The notes under the pieces: model-generated
What the model was told of the DNA's origin: nothing
Databases searched by the model: none
The model's input: the letters and a program-made list of their open reading frames with translations, nothing else
Shown here: one piece after another, positions 1 through 11,100 of the stretch
Layout of the letters: each line of letters begins with the position of its first letter
Numbering within the stretch: position 1 is the stretch's first letter
Assembly: GCF_963675165.1 (NCBI RefSeq)
Contig: NC_087378.1
Span: 1,106,001 to 1,170,000 of the forward strand
Reading direction: 5' to 3'
Length of the DNA: 64,000 nt
Source: Halichondria panicea
Lineage: Eukaryota > Porifera > Demospongiae > Suberitida > Halichondriidae
Translations under genes and position numbers: made by a program

Positions 1-640
1 TTTTCCGTCAATTTCATTTGGTCTAAATAGATTTAAGGCCACGCAACTATAGATCTATGATGCAACTCTGTTAACAACTTCCAGTGGATTACTCCTGTCT
101 TGTTTCGTGTGCAAATTGAATCGGTTCTTGCAATTTGATAGTTTTTGTAGATTGCATTGTTGTCCCTGCAATTCCCTCCAATATTTCTTCAACAGAGGCT
201 TTCAGTGAGTAACTTTTAAGAAATAATTACAGCTATTGGTACACTTGGGCTTGATTTGACTGCATTTCCATTCTTAGTTCCACCCACCAATCCATGCAAT
301 ATGTGATTCCGCAAGAAATGAAAGCGTATTGGAGCAGCAACTTTTTGCATAATCCCCTAGAGCTAGAGAGAGTTAAAGATGAAAGACATGCTTCACTTGT
401 GTTTTTGTTCTGTTTGATTGACAAAATATGATGATTACTTTTGTGAAAAAATCACACATATGTAGAACAAGCATCAAATGCTAAAAAACTGTTAATTCTA
501 CGCTATTTTTTTACCCCTGGGAACACCTGTTTTTTGCTAGGCTCTTCCAGAGCTAGCTTACGGATAGCCCTTCTTGTTCACTCACTTTCTGGTCCTGTTT
601 CCTACCATTTAGCCTCGAATCCACGCTGATTAAACCTAGA
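1..640. other. no gene seen
   Basis: AT-rich sequence without a convincing exon, RNA gene or repeat. It may be intron of the gene whose last exon is proposed at 641-757. Confidence 0.3.
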
Positions 641-757
641 GGCGACAGGCGCGGTGCAGCTCAAGTACGTACAACGATCTACAAGCAGAGCTACATCGTC
701 ACCACGCACTCTCTCCCCGAGGTGTCTGGCCTCGAGACTACCTCCTTCTGGACCTGA
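641..757 (+). CDS. possible terminal exon of an upstream gene (unrecognised)
   Basis: A 39-codon open frame follows a plausible acceptor (cctag/a) and ends at TGA 755-757. Its third codon positions are strongly G/C-biased (for example ATC TAC AAG CAG AGC TAC ATC GTC ACC), unlike the AT-rich DNA around it, which is why I think it is coding. It would encode a short tail ending SGLETTSFWT. I do not recognise the protein and no other exon is visible upstream in the window. The next gene starts only 60 bases downstream. It could also be chance or part of a GOLGA7 5' leader. Confidence 0.3.
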   Translation, partial: GDRRGAAQVRTTIYKQSYIVTTHSLPEVSGLETTSFWT

Positions 758-817
758 GCATCCAAAATAGCGTATTGCTTTTCCCTCACTGTTTGTAAAA
801 TTAAAAAGTGCAATAAA

Positions 818-1766
818 ATGGAGGCTGAACCAAGCCTAATTACAAAGATCTTTATTCAAAGAGACTACACTTATGGAACTGGTGTGAGATTCCGTGAAGA
901 TGTCCCTCAAGAGCTTTCTGGAAAGGTAAGCTTATGGCTGAGGAATATGGTTGATTGTAAAGTAACTTTACAGATTGAACCATCAGTGTACAAGGAAACT
1001 TTGGAACATGTAAATGAGATATTTGAAAAAGCTGAGGCTATGAGTTGTAGGACCATCACTGAGGGTTGCTTCAGCTGTATAACTGGATACACACTGCACT
1101 ACTGCTTCAAGACTTATTATGAACGAGTGAGTTCAATATTAGATACTAGATATACAGTTTAGTTATTATTTTGTTCATCAGATTCATTCATTTTGTGTGA
1201 CGTTACTTTCTTTACAGTGTGTGGAAGAAGTGGCGAGATACCTACAACAGCAAAACGACAGCGTGTATTTGAACAAAGGCATCACTTTTGGCGACCCCAT
1301 GGATCGAGGCTTGAGATGTGTATCCCACTGTTACCTATGACTGCATGCTCACTGTACTGCTACTCTAATTGTATACTTGTACACTACATTAATGTAGAAC
1401 CATAATTATGAGGAAAGCATTAGGATAGCAGTGTCCGCTGTTTTCAGTAAACTATTGTAGTGTGTAATTTTCGCTGTTTTCGAGGGTTACCAATCCTCCA
1501 CAACAATTGTTTGTTAATTAGAATTATCTGCTGTAACATGCAAATATGGAAGGCGTGACCTGGTAGTAGTGAACCCACGAAATTTATTCAACGAAATACT
1601 TTTAGAGGCATTCCACAGAATTTAAGAGTCTCGAAAATATCACGCTATATGGTGGATAAACTACAATTGAATAGTTCTGGGAATAGTGTCGTATTTAATC
1701 TCTCCTTGACTCGTTTAACAGATGGAGGTGGTCATTGCAAGGACGCCAAGAGAGACCAACATGTGA
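818..1766 (+). CDS. GOLGA7: Golgin subfamily A member 7 (Erf4-type palmitoyltransferase partner)
   Basis: Four exons (818-925, 974-1126, 1218-1319, 1722-1766) join in frame to 135 residues, the usual family length. The start KIFIQRDYTYGTGVRF matches the family signature IQRDYS.GT. Later blocks EGCFSCITGYTLHYCF and GDPMDRGLRC align with the conserved cysteine-rich centre and the DPIERGLR segment. In vertebrates GOLGA7 is the Golgi partner of DHHC9 in Ras palmitoylation (family knowledge). The ATG at 818 gives the expected N-terminus. Intron 1 is only 48 bp. Intron 3 has U12-type signals, reported separately. The gene is tail-to-tail with WFS1, with 244 bp between stops. Confidence 0.9.
1320..1721 (+). 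other. candidate U12-type (minor) intron of GOLGA7
   Basis: The donor reads /GTATCCCACT and the acceptor region CTCCTTGACTCGTTTAACAG/, with a CCTTGAC branch element whose A lies 12 bases before the splice and no polypyrimidine tract. Removing it joins the LRC and MEVVIA segments in frame and keeps the family C-terminus. Donor positions +7 and +8 deviate from the U12 consensus. The intron also contains a dispersed repeat (1456-1625). Confidence 0.65.
1456..1625. repeat. dispersed repeat copy, shared with 22615-22765
   Basis: Blocks such as GGGTTACCAATCCTCCAC and TTATTCAACGAAATACTTTT recur almost unchanged, in the same order and similar spacing, at 22615-22765. This points to a non-autonomous interspersed element of about 170 bp. 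Boundaries are approximate. Confidence 0.6.
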
Positions 1767-2010
1767 CATCATTCACAGTGAACTGATATCAAACATTGTG
1801 TAATAGTCAATCAATGTACAAATGCTATTTTGTTTTTATGTCATCCTGTTTCCTGTTATACTATTACTGTATAATTATAGTGTTGTTTATGTGTATCACA
1901 AATTTCATTATTACTTGAATAATTTTATGAAAAATGATTACGATTATACAACACTTAATTCACAAATTAATTGGTAAAGGTCACACAACACATTTAATAA
2001 CCTTGTCCTC

Positions 2011-4787
2011 CTACGTAGGCACTGTATAGCCAAACAATATTTCCAATAATACATACACAGTTTTCTTCAGAGAGTAGACAAATCTCGAGAATAAAAACTT
2101 GCTCCGCTGTTTCTTTTGCATACTAATCACATTAACCCCCTCTTCCATATAAGGCACCAACGACTGAGCTTGTAGTGTGATATGCGTAGAGCCCATTCCA
2201 CTGACAAATGTAGCGTTGAACTTCAAGTATGTGCCCGACTGCAACTTAACAACAGTATCCAGGAAGGAAGTATCGGCTAGAAGAGTGGCCGGTATCGGAT
2301 CATACGTGGTCTTGTTTGTGAGGTTGAGTCTGAGTTCAATATCGAATGTGTACTGAAGATTATGATGAAAATTGCAGCCTGCGTAGATGCATGTTGGATT
2401 ATCTTTATCATCACCACACATGGGCTCGGAACTCCCAAAGAGACAGGTCAGTGCAGTCTGTATTGGTGACGGTAGCGAGTGCAAAGATAGCGCTCCATTG
2501 TCAATGATGTTAGACATTTTCACTTCAACAATTATTCCATTGGCTTCAAAAACACGATCTTTTAGATGGTAGCAATTAATCTCAGTCTGAACAGAATTTG
2601 TGTTTCCACCAGTGTCTGGAATACAAGTGTTTAAATACTCCTGAGGGGTGACTACTGGTAGGGCATCAGGCTCGTGAACACTTGTATACACAGTAGAGCC
2701 TATGAAGATGAACAAGATACTCAATAGAATCTGGAGGGACAAGATATAGTCGAGAGGTATGTTGAGCCATTTGGTTTGTTTTATCCACTTGAAATTGACG
2801 GCGACAAACAAGAGGAGAAGAGAGATCACAACGACAACTGAGAGAGAAATGAAAAATGGTTGAGACGCACCAAAGTAGAAGAAGAGAATGGTTGGGGATA
2901 GTAAAAACAGAAATGGGAGGAACGGAACAACAGCAATCATAAGGAGCACACCACCGGCAGCCATTGCTAAATACCGTGGACTAGTGAGATAGAGAAAGTT
3001 TCGACTCAAGACACTCCAGCACAAGAACAACATTATTGGGCCGAGACCAGTAACAAAGTTCTTCCATGAATACTTATACAACATGTATACCATAATGCCC
3101 AACTGAATCGGAAACTGTACCAGCGAAATCAAATTCACTTCAATCCACATTAGTGAAAATATGCTTCGTGAAGGAAAGAATAAGAATTCAGGTATCGGAA
3201 CGTAGTTCTGCAAGAAATCCAAAACCATATAGATTTCCGAAAATGAGCGAGACAGAATAATAATCAGAGTCAGTGGAGACTTGTACAAATTAAATTCAAA
3301 GAATAGACCGACTACGAATATGAAGGAGACAACTGTCAATAACTCGTTAAAGACAATTTGCTGATGAGAAAGTCCCATTGTTACCAAAGCAATAGCAAGG
3401 GCGACCAGGAACGCTACATAAGGTCCTACAGCATGCTGGATATAGCTTTTCTTGGGTGTTTTCATTTCAATTTTTTCACTGCTTTCATTGAAGTACTGAA
3501 TAATGGTAGAGTATTCGAGCATCAAAAAACTTTTCTCTGAAGTGAGGACAATCTGAAGGGTAGTCAACATCATTACAATGAAAGAAGTGTAGAACAGAAT
3601 AGTCGCGATTGTAGACACAATAAAATTGACTGTAAGCAGTGGCAGGAGGTAGGCAAAGAGCAAGAGATAGAACTGTTTTGTTGGGAAGCTGCTCCAGATC
3701 CACCTGATACCCTTTCGTTCGATTTGCTTCAGCGTATTCATTTTGAGATGTTTGAGAGTCTGCCATGGATACTCGAACACCTGCATAGATTGGGAGAATG
3801 TAATGTATGAGGCGCTACAATAAGCATGAATAAATGTGTACAATGAATAGTCAGAAGAGATAAAAATAATGTGTGCAGTTCAGTAGTAGGTACGTGAAGG
3901 AACCACCAAGGAACCAACAGAAATCTTGCAATGCGCAAACATAGTTTTCAAGAAGTTTTGAAATATCAGGAAGTATAGCTAAAACATAAACTACCCATAA
4001 TTATATATACCTTCCTGAAAATGTTTGCTTTCTTGAAATCCTCTAATTTCTCATCGGATAGATCTTCTTCCCCCAAAAAGCTCGGAGCTTGGAAATTCCC
4101 ATCAGCAAAATCAATAGCAACTTGAGTAAAAAGATCCTCAGTAATCTGAGCATGATCAGAGAAATCATTCACCATACAGTATAAAGGTTATTAAGAATCA
4201 ACGATTGTGCAAATTCAATAAGCATAGTTACATAATATAGGAGCAGATCGACTGACCTCATTAGATTGAGTCTGAGAAGCTGCCTCTTGTAGAAGACGTT
4301 TAATGGATCCTCTAAGCATCTTGGAAGACTTGACCAAAGTAACAGTATCGCCTCTGCCACTACCCTGGGACATCAGGAGCCTCGTTGCAGCATCATCAAT
4401 CTTGTCTTTGGGTATTGCAGATTTCCCATCGGCCATTTTGTAGAACATTCGTTTTGCTACAGTGTAGATTTGCTTGTCGGCAGTTGTAGCGTCAGTGATC
4501 CATTTCAGTATTTTGACCGTGTGCTCGGGCAGGACAACATTAGCTGGTAGAGCAGACAATGATCCAAGAAACGATCCGATCCACTGGCTAGCTTGGTCGA
4601 CACCATTCTCAGCAGCCTGCACAAAGCATTTCAAGGACTTTTTAAGAGTATCACTGTCGCTGAATCCCTTTTGCTCTGCTTCTTGGTAGAGCTGGAGTCC
4701 TTTCTCTACAAGAGGATCTTCACTACTTGATGGATCTTTACTTGCATCACCACCAACAGTCTCAGGGAACCTTCTTCTCAGATCCAT
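2011..4787 (-). CDS. WFS1: wolframin (ER membrane glycoprotein)
   Basis: Three exons (4787-4257, 4145-4011, 3780-2011) join in frame to about 811 residues; human wolframin has 890. The N-terminal half is cytosolic and helical with SEL1-like character (LKKSLKCFVQAAENGVDQA). It is followed by roughly nine hydrophobic segments and a lumenal C-terminal domain with conserved cysteines. The blocks TPQEYLNTC, CYHLKDRVFEANG and SLPSPIQTALTCLFG parallel human TWQQYGALC, CSHLEGHRVTWTG and AINMLPFFIGDWMRCLYG. Wolframin acts in ER calcium and stress homeostasis (family knowledge). The long last exon holds all the membrane segments, as in vertebrates. It is head-to-head with the PP2A-B55 gene, with about 350 bp between start codons. 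Confidence 0.92.
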
Positions 4788-5136
4788 AGCAATTTATACA
4801 GTACAGTATAAAGCAACAAGCGAAGGGGAGGGGCTTGTACAAGAAGTGTCAAACAAGGTCAAAGGTTAGCCTAGTTCTGCAGACTCAGCAAACAAGGTCT
4901 TGTGAGTATCACATGGCTTGTCCTACTTTGAGGAAACAAGATGGCGGAAAAGTCAAGGTCGAGTCTCTTCTAACCTTATTTTAACAGCTATACATTGCCT
5001 ATTAGGCTAACAGTGATTGCCATTTGAAGGAGGAAGGAGCAGGCTAAAGCTTAGACGTCTCTCTCAGCTCTATTGATCGTGTTTATATGCTTGATACGTT
5101 GCTGCATTGACAGAAGAAAAACTGGCTGCTATAGAT
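4788..5136. promoter_or_regulatory. WFS1 / PPP2R2 shared upstream region
   Basis: About 350 bp separate the divergent start codons, so both promoters and 5' leaders must lie here or in unseen 5' exons. No TATA box stands out. A bidirectional promoter is inferred from geometry alone. Confidence 0.4.
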
Positions 5137-8100
5137 ATGTCTGAAACTGCTGGAGGTCAGTGGAGGTTGTTTGTAATGTGTTTTATTCTATTCCCTAGCT
5201 ATTGCATGCCATCTTGAAATATTAGTGAGCTAGAGACAAAGATAAATACTGGGATGCTTGCATTTGAGACAATGTGCACCTTTATAAGACGCCACCTTTA
5301 GATCAAGCTTCTCATATCTATAAAGCTGGTGTATAAATATACAGCGGTTGCAGTGTGGCTGTTACGTATAGTAAAACCCATTGTAAAGTATACTTAGAAT
5401 GATACTGTTTGCATAATCATTATGTACGTGTGTCAGTGTGCACTCTGTGTTTCGTACAGGTGGAGAGGGGGAAGTCCCGTGGTGCTTCTCGCAGGTGAAG
5501 GGCACCATTGAGGATGAAGTTGCTGATGGTATGTGGTAGTCACCGCTATGAGATCCTATGTACTTGATTACATTTCATAAGTATAGAGAGGGATTGTGCA
5601 TTTTAGAGACTAAGTATTTCATTAATCTGAGCACCTTTTGATGATCTTAATGCATACATAGCCGTATCATAACCTTTAATAGTCCCTGTAGCACCTTGTG
5701 TAGTCTGATGTTGTCGCCCCAGTATATGTGTGAGTCTAGATAAATCCAAACTAAGTGTGAGATGACACGTCTAAACAAACAATTCTGCCATGTCTTAATA
5801 TAGCGGATAGGGGGCTTTGGTTCGGATTGCTGAGGCGTATTTGGAATGTGAGTTCCTTAAATTCCAATCCCCACAGCTGCTTGTTAATTGTATCACTAGT
5901 TGGATAATTAACCGAGGAATAGTTGCCTATTTATAGATCGCTTCGGTGTCCCTACACACCAGAGAGATTTCCCACTCAAATCAAGGCAGGGGCTTGGTTG
6001 ACTGAGCAGCAAATTGTAGCCAAGTTGGGACTTGATCCTGAAAGAGTTGTTGGCAGCTTAAGGGAAATGTTTGCTTGATGATTGTTAAGTTTATGTATTC
6101 CTCCCCTCCCTACAGCTGATATTATATCAACGGTGGAGTTCAATCACGATGGAGAGTTTCTGGCCACTGGCGACAAGGGAGGGAGGGTGGTCATCTTCCA
6201 AAGAGATGGCACCAAAATGAGAGTAAGTGGGGCGGGCAGCTTTCACTTGAGAATTTAATATAGAGCCTCTTTAATTTGCCTTCTGGATTTATTTTTAGTA
6301 ATGATAGTGTACTTTGAATTATGTTATCCCTTGAATATTGGTTGATGGAACAGGCTTAAATGTAGACACATGAAAAGTGCCAGTTCAACCCCCTATTCAA
6401 TCAACCTCCTCCAGACAATACACTTTCGTCCAGTATTTTAAATTCAGACTACAGTCCTACAGTATGAGCCTAAAAAATAGTCAAGCTAATGTCTAGTGCT
6501 GCCACTAAATTGTGTCGATGACCCTTTAGACAAGTTTCTGCATTGTCTGAATATTTCAAGCGTTTTGAGAATTACATAGAATCCGTGTATCAATGTTTCT
6601 GCAAATGAAACATATAGTTCACTTCAATGTTGCACATTCCACCCACACTCTTAATTAGTACCAGCCAATATGGATATATTTACTAAGTGTTAGATTTTGA
6701 TTAATATGTCCCTTTCTCTCATGCACAGGGTGTCAAGCCGATGGTGACCTCTCCCCCGGTGTTCCGATGTGACTACAACGTGTACAGCACGTTTCAGAGT
6801 CACGAGCCCGAGTTCGACTACCTCAAGAGTTTAGAGATTGAGGAGAAGATCAACCAGATCTGTTGGGTCAAGCAATCCGGGTCCTCTCTTTTCCTTATCA
6901 CTACCAATGGTGGGTGTAGGTTGTTTACTTTTGAGTACTGTATAGCGGTTAATTTTCGTGGGGTAAAATATTCGTGGGCAAGCTAGTCTTCACGAAATTT
7001 TCCCCCACAAAAACGTAGGTGTGATTTACCGGAATGCATGCAATGAAATTTTTTACTCCATCAAAATCACCGTATTCCGAGTTGAACGAATTTTTTACCC
7101 CACAAAAATTGCCCGCTATACAGTACCTTATTACGTCATGGGAGAAATCAATACTGCTGTGTTGTCCTACAAGAGTCCTATAACAGTATACAGACGTTAG
7201 GTTCATGTACAGCGTGATTGGGTTGCACTTGTGTAACACACCTGTTGGTATGCTTGTGGGTGTGTGGGATCACTTAGCATGAGTGGGCAGTAATTATTAT
7301 GTTGTATGAAATCACATACCCCCCATACCCATTTAGCACTAATAGGTCTGCATCAGAGGAGGTCGGACATGCATGCACGAATCACTACAAGTTCAGTGCA
7401 TTTGGCCTGGATGTTATCACGTGACCGCAATGACATCAATGCACTGAACTTGTAGTGATTCGTGCACGCATGTCGGACCTCCTCTAGGTGTGCATGTCCT
7501 GTACATGTACTTGACACTGCTACCCACTCTATTGTACATGTCACCATTAGCACTACCGTGTAGCGGGTAATTTTCGTAGGTGCAAATTTTTGTATGAACT
7601 ACCAATTTAAATATTTCGTATTTTAAATATTCATACAGCTCAGGACATTGAACCTATTGCAGTAGAATATCATTTTTGTATGATGCTCTACAATACGAAA
7701 TATCTGAAAAATTTCCACCATACAAAAATAACCCGCTATACGGTGTATGTAAGGTATACCTTATAGTAGTTGTAGCTACCTGAATTTATTTATTTTTGTC
7801 GTTTCTGTGGCTATCTATTACACAATATTTCCTCCCTGCAGACAAGACGATCAAGCTCTGGAAGATCTCCGAGCGCTGCCGCAGATACTCCAACCTAAAC
7901 ACACTCACCGATGACGGTCAAATACGCAAGGACAGGAAGGTGACAGAGCTCAAGGTCCCCGTCAAGAACATGGATGACGTCTCCATTGAGGCCATGCCTC
8001 GAAGGATATTCTCGAATGGGCACACTTATCATATCAACTCGATCTCTGTCAACAGTGACGACTGTACGTATCTATCAGCCGATGACTTGAGAGTCAACCT

Positions 8101-10448
8101 GTGGGACTTGGAGAGAACGGATCAGAGCTTCAGTATCCTACCTTTGTGTGTGGTGTGGGTGTGGTTTGTGTACTCAATTTGATGCGTTCTATAGCTACAA
8201 GAGGGTGGGGGGGGGCTCCATTTAGTGCATTTAGATTGTACCTTTTTTCGATCTAACGTCTACTAGCTGTTAGTCTGTTTTGAGCTTTATCCTGTGGGGT
8301 CTGTTGTGGGTGTTTCATGGGTCGTGTAGTTGTGGTAGCTATGTGTAGGCACTGTCTCAATTTGCACTCTCTTTGTACTAATTTGTGGTAACAGGCTCCG
8401 TGTATGTCTAGGTATGCCTGACTAGCTATGCCTCGTTGACTATGAATTAGGTATATTTGTCCAGCTCGTTAACCGATGAACTCCTCTTATGGCGTACAAA
8501 TGAAAATTCAATTTTCCCTGAAGTACATGTATACACACATGCGGTGTTCCTTAACTGAGCCCCAGACATTGTAGATATAAAGCCGGCCAACATGGAGGAG
8601 CTGACTGAGGTCATCACGTCCTCCTCCTTCCACCCCATCAAGTGCAACGAGTTTGTCTACAGCAGCAGCAAGGGAAGCATCAGATTATGTGACATGAGGG
8701 AGAAAGCACTCTGTGACAATCACGCCAAGTGTGAGTTTAGCCTGGAGATGGGGAGATCTGCTTTGAATCTGCTCACTACATGTATCTGGTTACTATCTAA
8801 GAGCAGCTTTTCATTGGTATAATTTATGTCCCAGCTAAGCAGTTGCTTGTAGCTATATATATACTTATAATACATTGGTACTCATAGATAGCCATGTATG
8901 CATTGCTTACTATCTAGGAGTACTTTTCATTTGGTATAATTATGCCCCCTTACACATGCCTAGTAAAACACTTATTTGTATGTGTGTGTTTACAGTACAC
9001 TTGCCTGTATCACGGCTCTCAATCCATTTCCTAGTATTTGAGGAGCCTGAGGATCCAAGCAGCCGATCATTCTTCTCTGAGATCATTGCCTCGATTTCTG
9101 ACGTCAAGTTCAGCCACAGTGGACGCTACGTTCTGTCCAGGGACTACCTCACTGTCAAGGTACCCCATCTCATATCATGCAATCACTTGTGAGGCTTATT
9201 TTGTAATGCTGTATAATTATTGTATACATCACATTAGTGTCAGGTAATAGGTTCCCAGATGATCGATTAGCAGAGTACATAGTGGAGTGCATATACAGTC
9301 ACTAGTACTTACGCTCATTAAGGGCTTATTAAGGCAAGTCCATATATGGCATGTTTACATGTTGTTCCTGTGTGGTTTGACCCTGTGGCCTTGGCCTTAG
9401 TCCAGCTGGGTTGATGGGCTGATGATAGTTGTAGTGAACTACAAATTAGGACTAATGACTGCTTTGTATTTCTTTGTATTTCGTGTGAATACAATTTTAG
9501 GTGGTCTGAAATGTAGTTAGTGACTTTGGCACTAAATCCCTTTGTGTTACAGATAGAGAGATTCTACTGTACTGCATACATGTAGTGTACTGGTCATGTG
9601 TAAGTGTTTGTTTAGCCTTGTACTCCCTCATAGCTAAAATGGATTCCTGCAATTCCTAATGCAGCACACTTGCTTATAATCGTAGAGAGGGCTGCATACA
9701 CATACTGGCCTTTACTTGTCTGCCCCTCTTCAGGTATGGGATGTGAACATGGAGTCCAAGCCAGTAGAGACCTACCCTGTGCACGACTACCTGAGAGGTA
9801 GGTTGTGTGCTCTCTACGAGAACGACAGCATCTTTGACCGGTTCAGATGTGGTTGGAACGGAGACGACACGTATCCTCATTAATACTGTACACACATAAC
9901 AAATGGTAGCCATACAGACCCCGTACTATCTCTATGCATACAGACCCCGTACATCCCCTTCTATACTATCTCTATGCCAATCAGTGTCACTATGCCAATT
10001 AATTGTGTTATCAGCTTTCCCCATAGCCTATTAATGTTGATCCTCATTCACGTACATGTACATTCGCATGATTCATGTTTGAGAAGTTAGCATAGCTCTG
10101 TAATGAGTGCATTGTTGTTGTGCCCAAAGCCTAAAGCCTGTATTTCCCTTGACTCTTGTGTATAGGAAACTCATCACTGGAACGTACAACAACTTCTTCC
10201 GAATCTTTGACCGGAAATCCAAAACAGACTACTGTTATGAGGCATCGCGGGACATGTCTACCCTCGGGCAAATCCTCCGCCACAAAAAAGTCACTCAGAC
10301 AACAACGAGGAAAAGAAAAGATGATGTCGGAGTAGATAGCTTGGACTTTAATAGGAAGATTCTCCACGCTGCCTGGCACCCTAGGGACAATATTTTAGCA
10401 ATTGCAGCCACCAATAATTTGTACCTCTTTCACGAACAGCAACCATGA
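5137..10448 (+). CDS. PPP2R2A-like: PP2A regulatory subunit B, B55 family (WD40)
   Basis: Nine exons (5137-5155, 5460-5528, 6116-6222, 6729-6909, 7842-8132, 8566-8730, 9035-9159, 9734-9870, 10166-10448) give 458 residues in frame; human B55 has about 447. Diagnostic strings include [79 protein letters not shown] and [12 protein letters not shown]55 is a seven-bladed WD40 propeller that directs the PP2A core enzyme to substrates such as cell-cycle phosphoproteins (family knowledge). Exon 4 carries a short insertion ([14 protein letters not shown]) before YNVYSTF. Introns 5 and 8 look U12-type. Intron 4 holds three foldback transposons. Confidence 0.95.
6936..7125. mobile_element. MITE, family B (TIR TACTGTATAGCGG)
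   Basis: Terminal inverted repeats TACTGTATAGCGGTTAATTT and the reverse complement of GCCCGCTATACAGTA bound a 190-bp AT-rich element in PPP2R2 intron 4. Extended termini also pair (CGTGGGGTAAAA against TTTTACCCCACAA). No coding capacity, so it is non-autonomous. A related copy lies at 7554-7745. Confidence 0.75.
7355..7485. mobile_element. foldback MITE, family A
   Basis: Two 46-base arms, beginning AGAGGAGGTCGGACATGC and ending in its near-perfect inverse (TCGGACCTCCTCT), flank a loop of about 40 bases containing CACGTGACCGCAATGAC. The same element with diverged arms occurs at 58666-58796, including the same CACGTGACCGCAATGAC loop. Confidence 0.85.
7554..7745. mobile_element. MITE, family B, second copy
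   Basis: TIRs TACCGTGTAGCGGGTAATTT and ACCCGCTATACGGTG bound a 192-bp element. The interior also folds (TTTGTATGAACTACC against the CATACAAAAA segment near the right end). It lies 430 bp from the first family B copy in the same intron. Confidence 0.75.
8133..8565 (+). other. candidate U12-type intron 5 of PPP2R2
   Basis: The donor is /GTATCCTACC and the 3' end is TTCCTTAACTGAGCCCCAG/. TTCCTTAAC is the exact U12 branch consensus, with the branch A 11 bases before the splice and no polypyrimidine tract. Splicing restores the B55 string [15 protein letters not shown]. Confidence 0.85.
9871..10165 (+). other. candidate U12-type intron 8 of PPP2R2
   Basis: The donor is /GTATCCTCAT and the 3' end is TTCCCTTGACTCTTGTGTAT followed by AG/. 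The CCCTTGAC element places the branch A 13 bases before the acceptor. Splicing gives [18 protein letters not shown], matching the family. Confidence 0.75.
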
Positions 10449-11100
10449 CACATGTAGTTAGGTCTTTTCTTTTTGAAGAGTGATTAATTTATACAGAGCT
10501 AAAATTAATTGTCTTTTAGTATTAGCCAAGTGTAACATGAAATTTTTGTCCAACTTACTAGTCTACAGCTCTTTATTATATCTTTTGTTACTTTGGCTGA
10601 AGTTTTAAGTGTACGTGTGCATCTTTTCTCACGTGTACATGTCCATAGTTACTGTACTATTGTAAGATCATCTTCACACACTTTTGTGTAGTTTAATTTA
10701 CCTGAAATCTGACAGATTTTTTATGCCTTCTTTGGTGGAAGACATTTTTGAGAAAATCACCTTAGTATTAATTATAATTATACCCCCTGTGTTTTAGAAG
10801 ATGGCATCTATCATTGTTTTGTGTCACATAATTATAGTGTCTTGTTATTTATTATAAAAAATGGATTTAATATTTGAGACATTTAATATCACAATAAAAT
10901 TTTCCTACCATTATAGGACAAAAATATTGCATGGTCATGATGATAACATAAAATACATGACGTGGTAATTTCGTTGTTGCCATGCACGAGATGAATGTGG
11001 TAGATCTATAACAACATACATACATGATTATTCTAAAAGATATACAGTCTATATATAGTCCATAGCTAAAATAAGATTGGGAAGGCATTAACAGTTAAAT
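10449..11100. other. 3' region between convergent genes
   Basis: AT-rich sequence between the stop of the PP2A subunit and the stop of the pseudokinase. It probably holds both 3' UTRs; several ATAAAA-like polyadenylation candidates are visible. No gene or repeat recognised. Confidence 0.4.

Noticed and set aside
7949-8132. PP2A exon 5 continuing past the donor to the in-frame stop at 8180
   Set aside because: The B55 string [15 protein letters not shown] requires splicing at 8132/8566.
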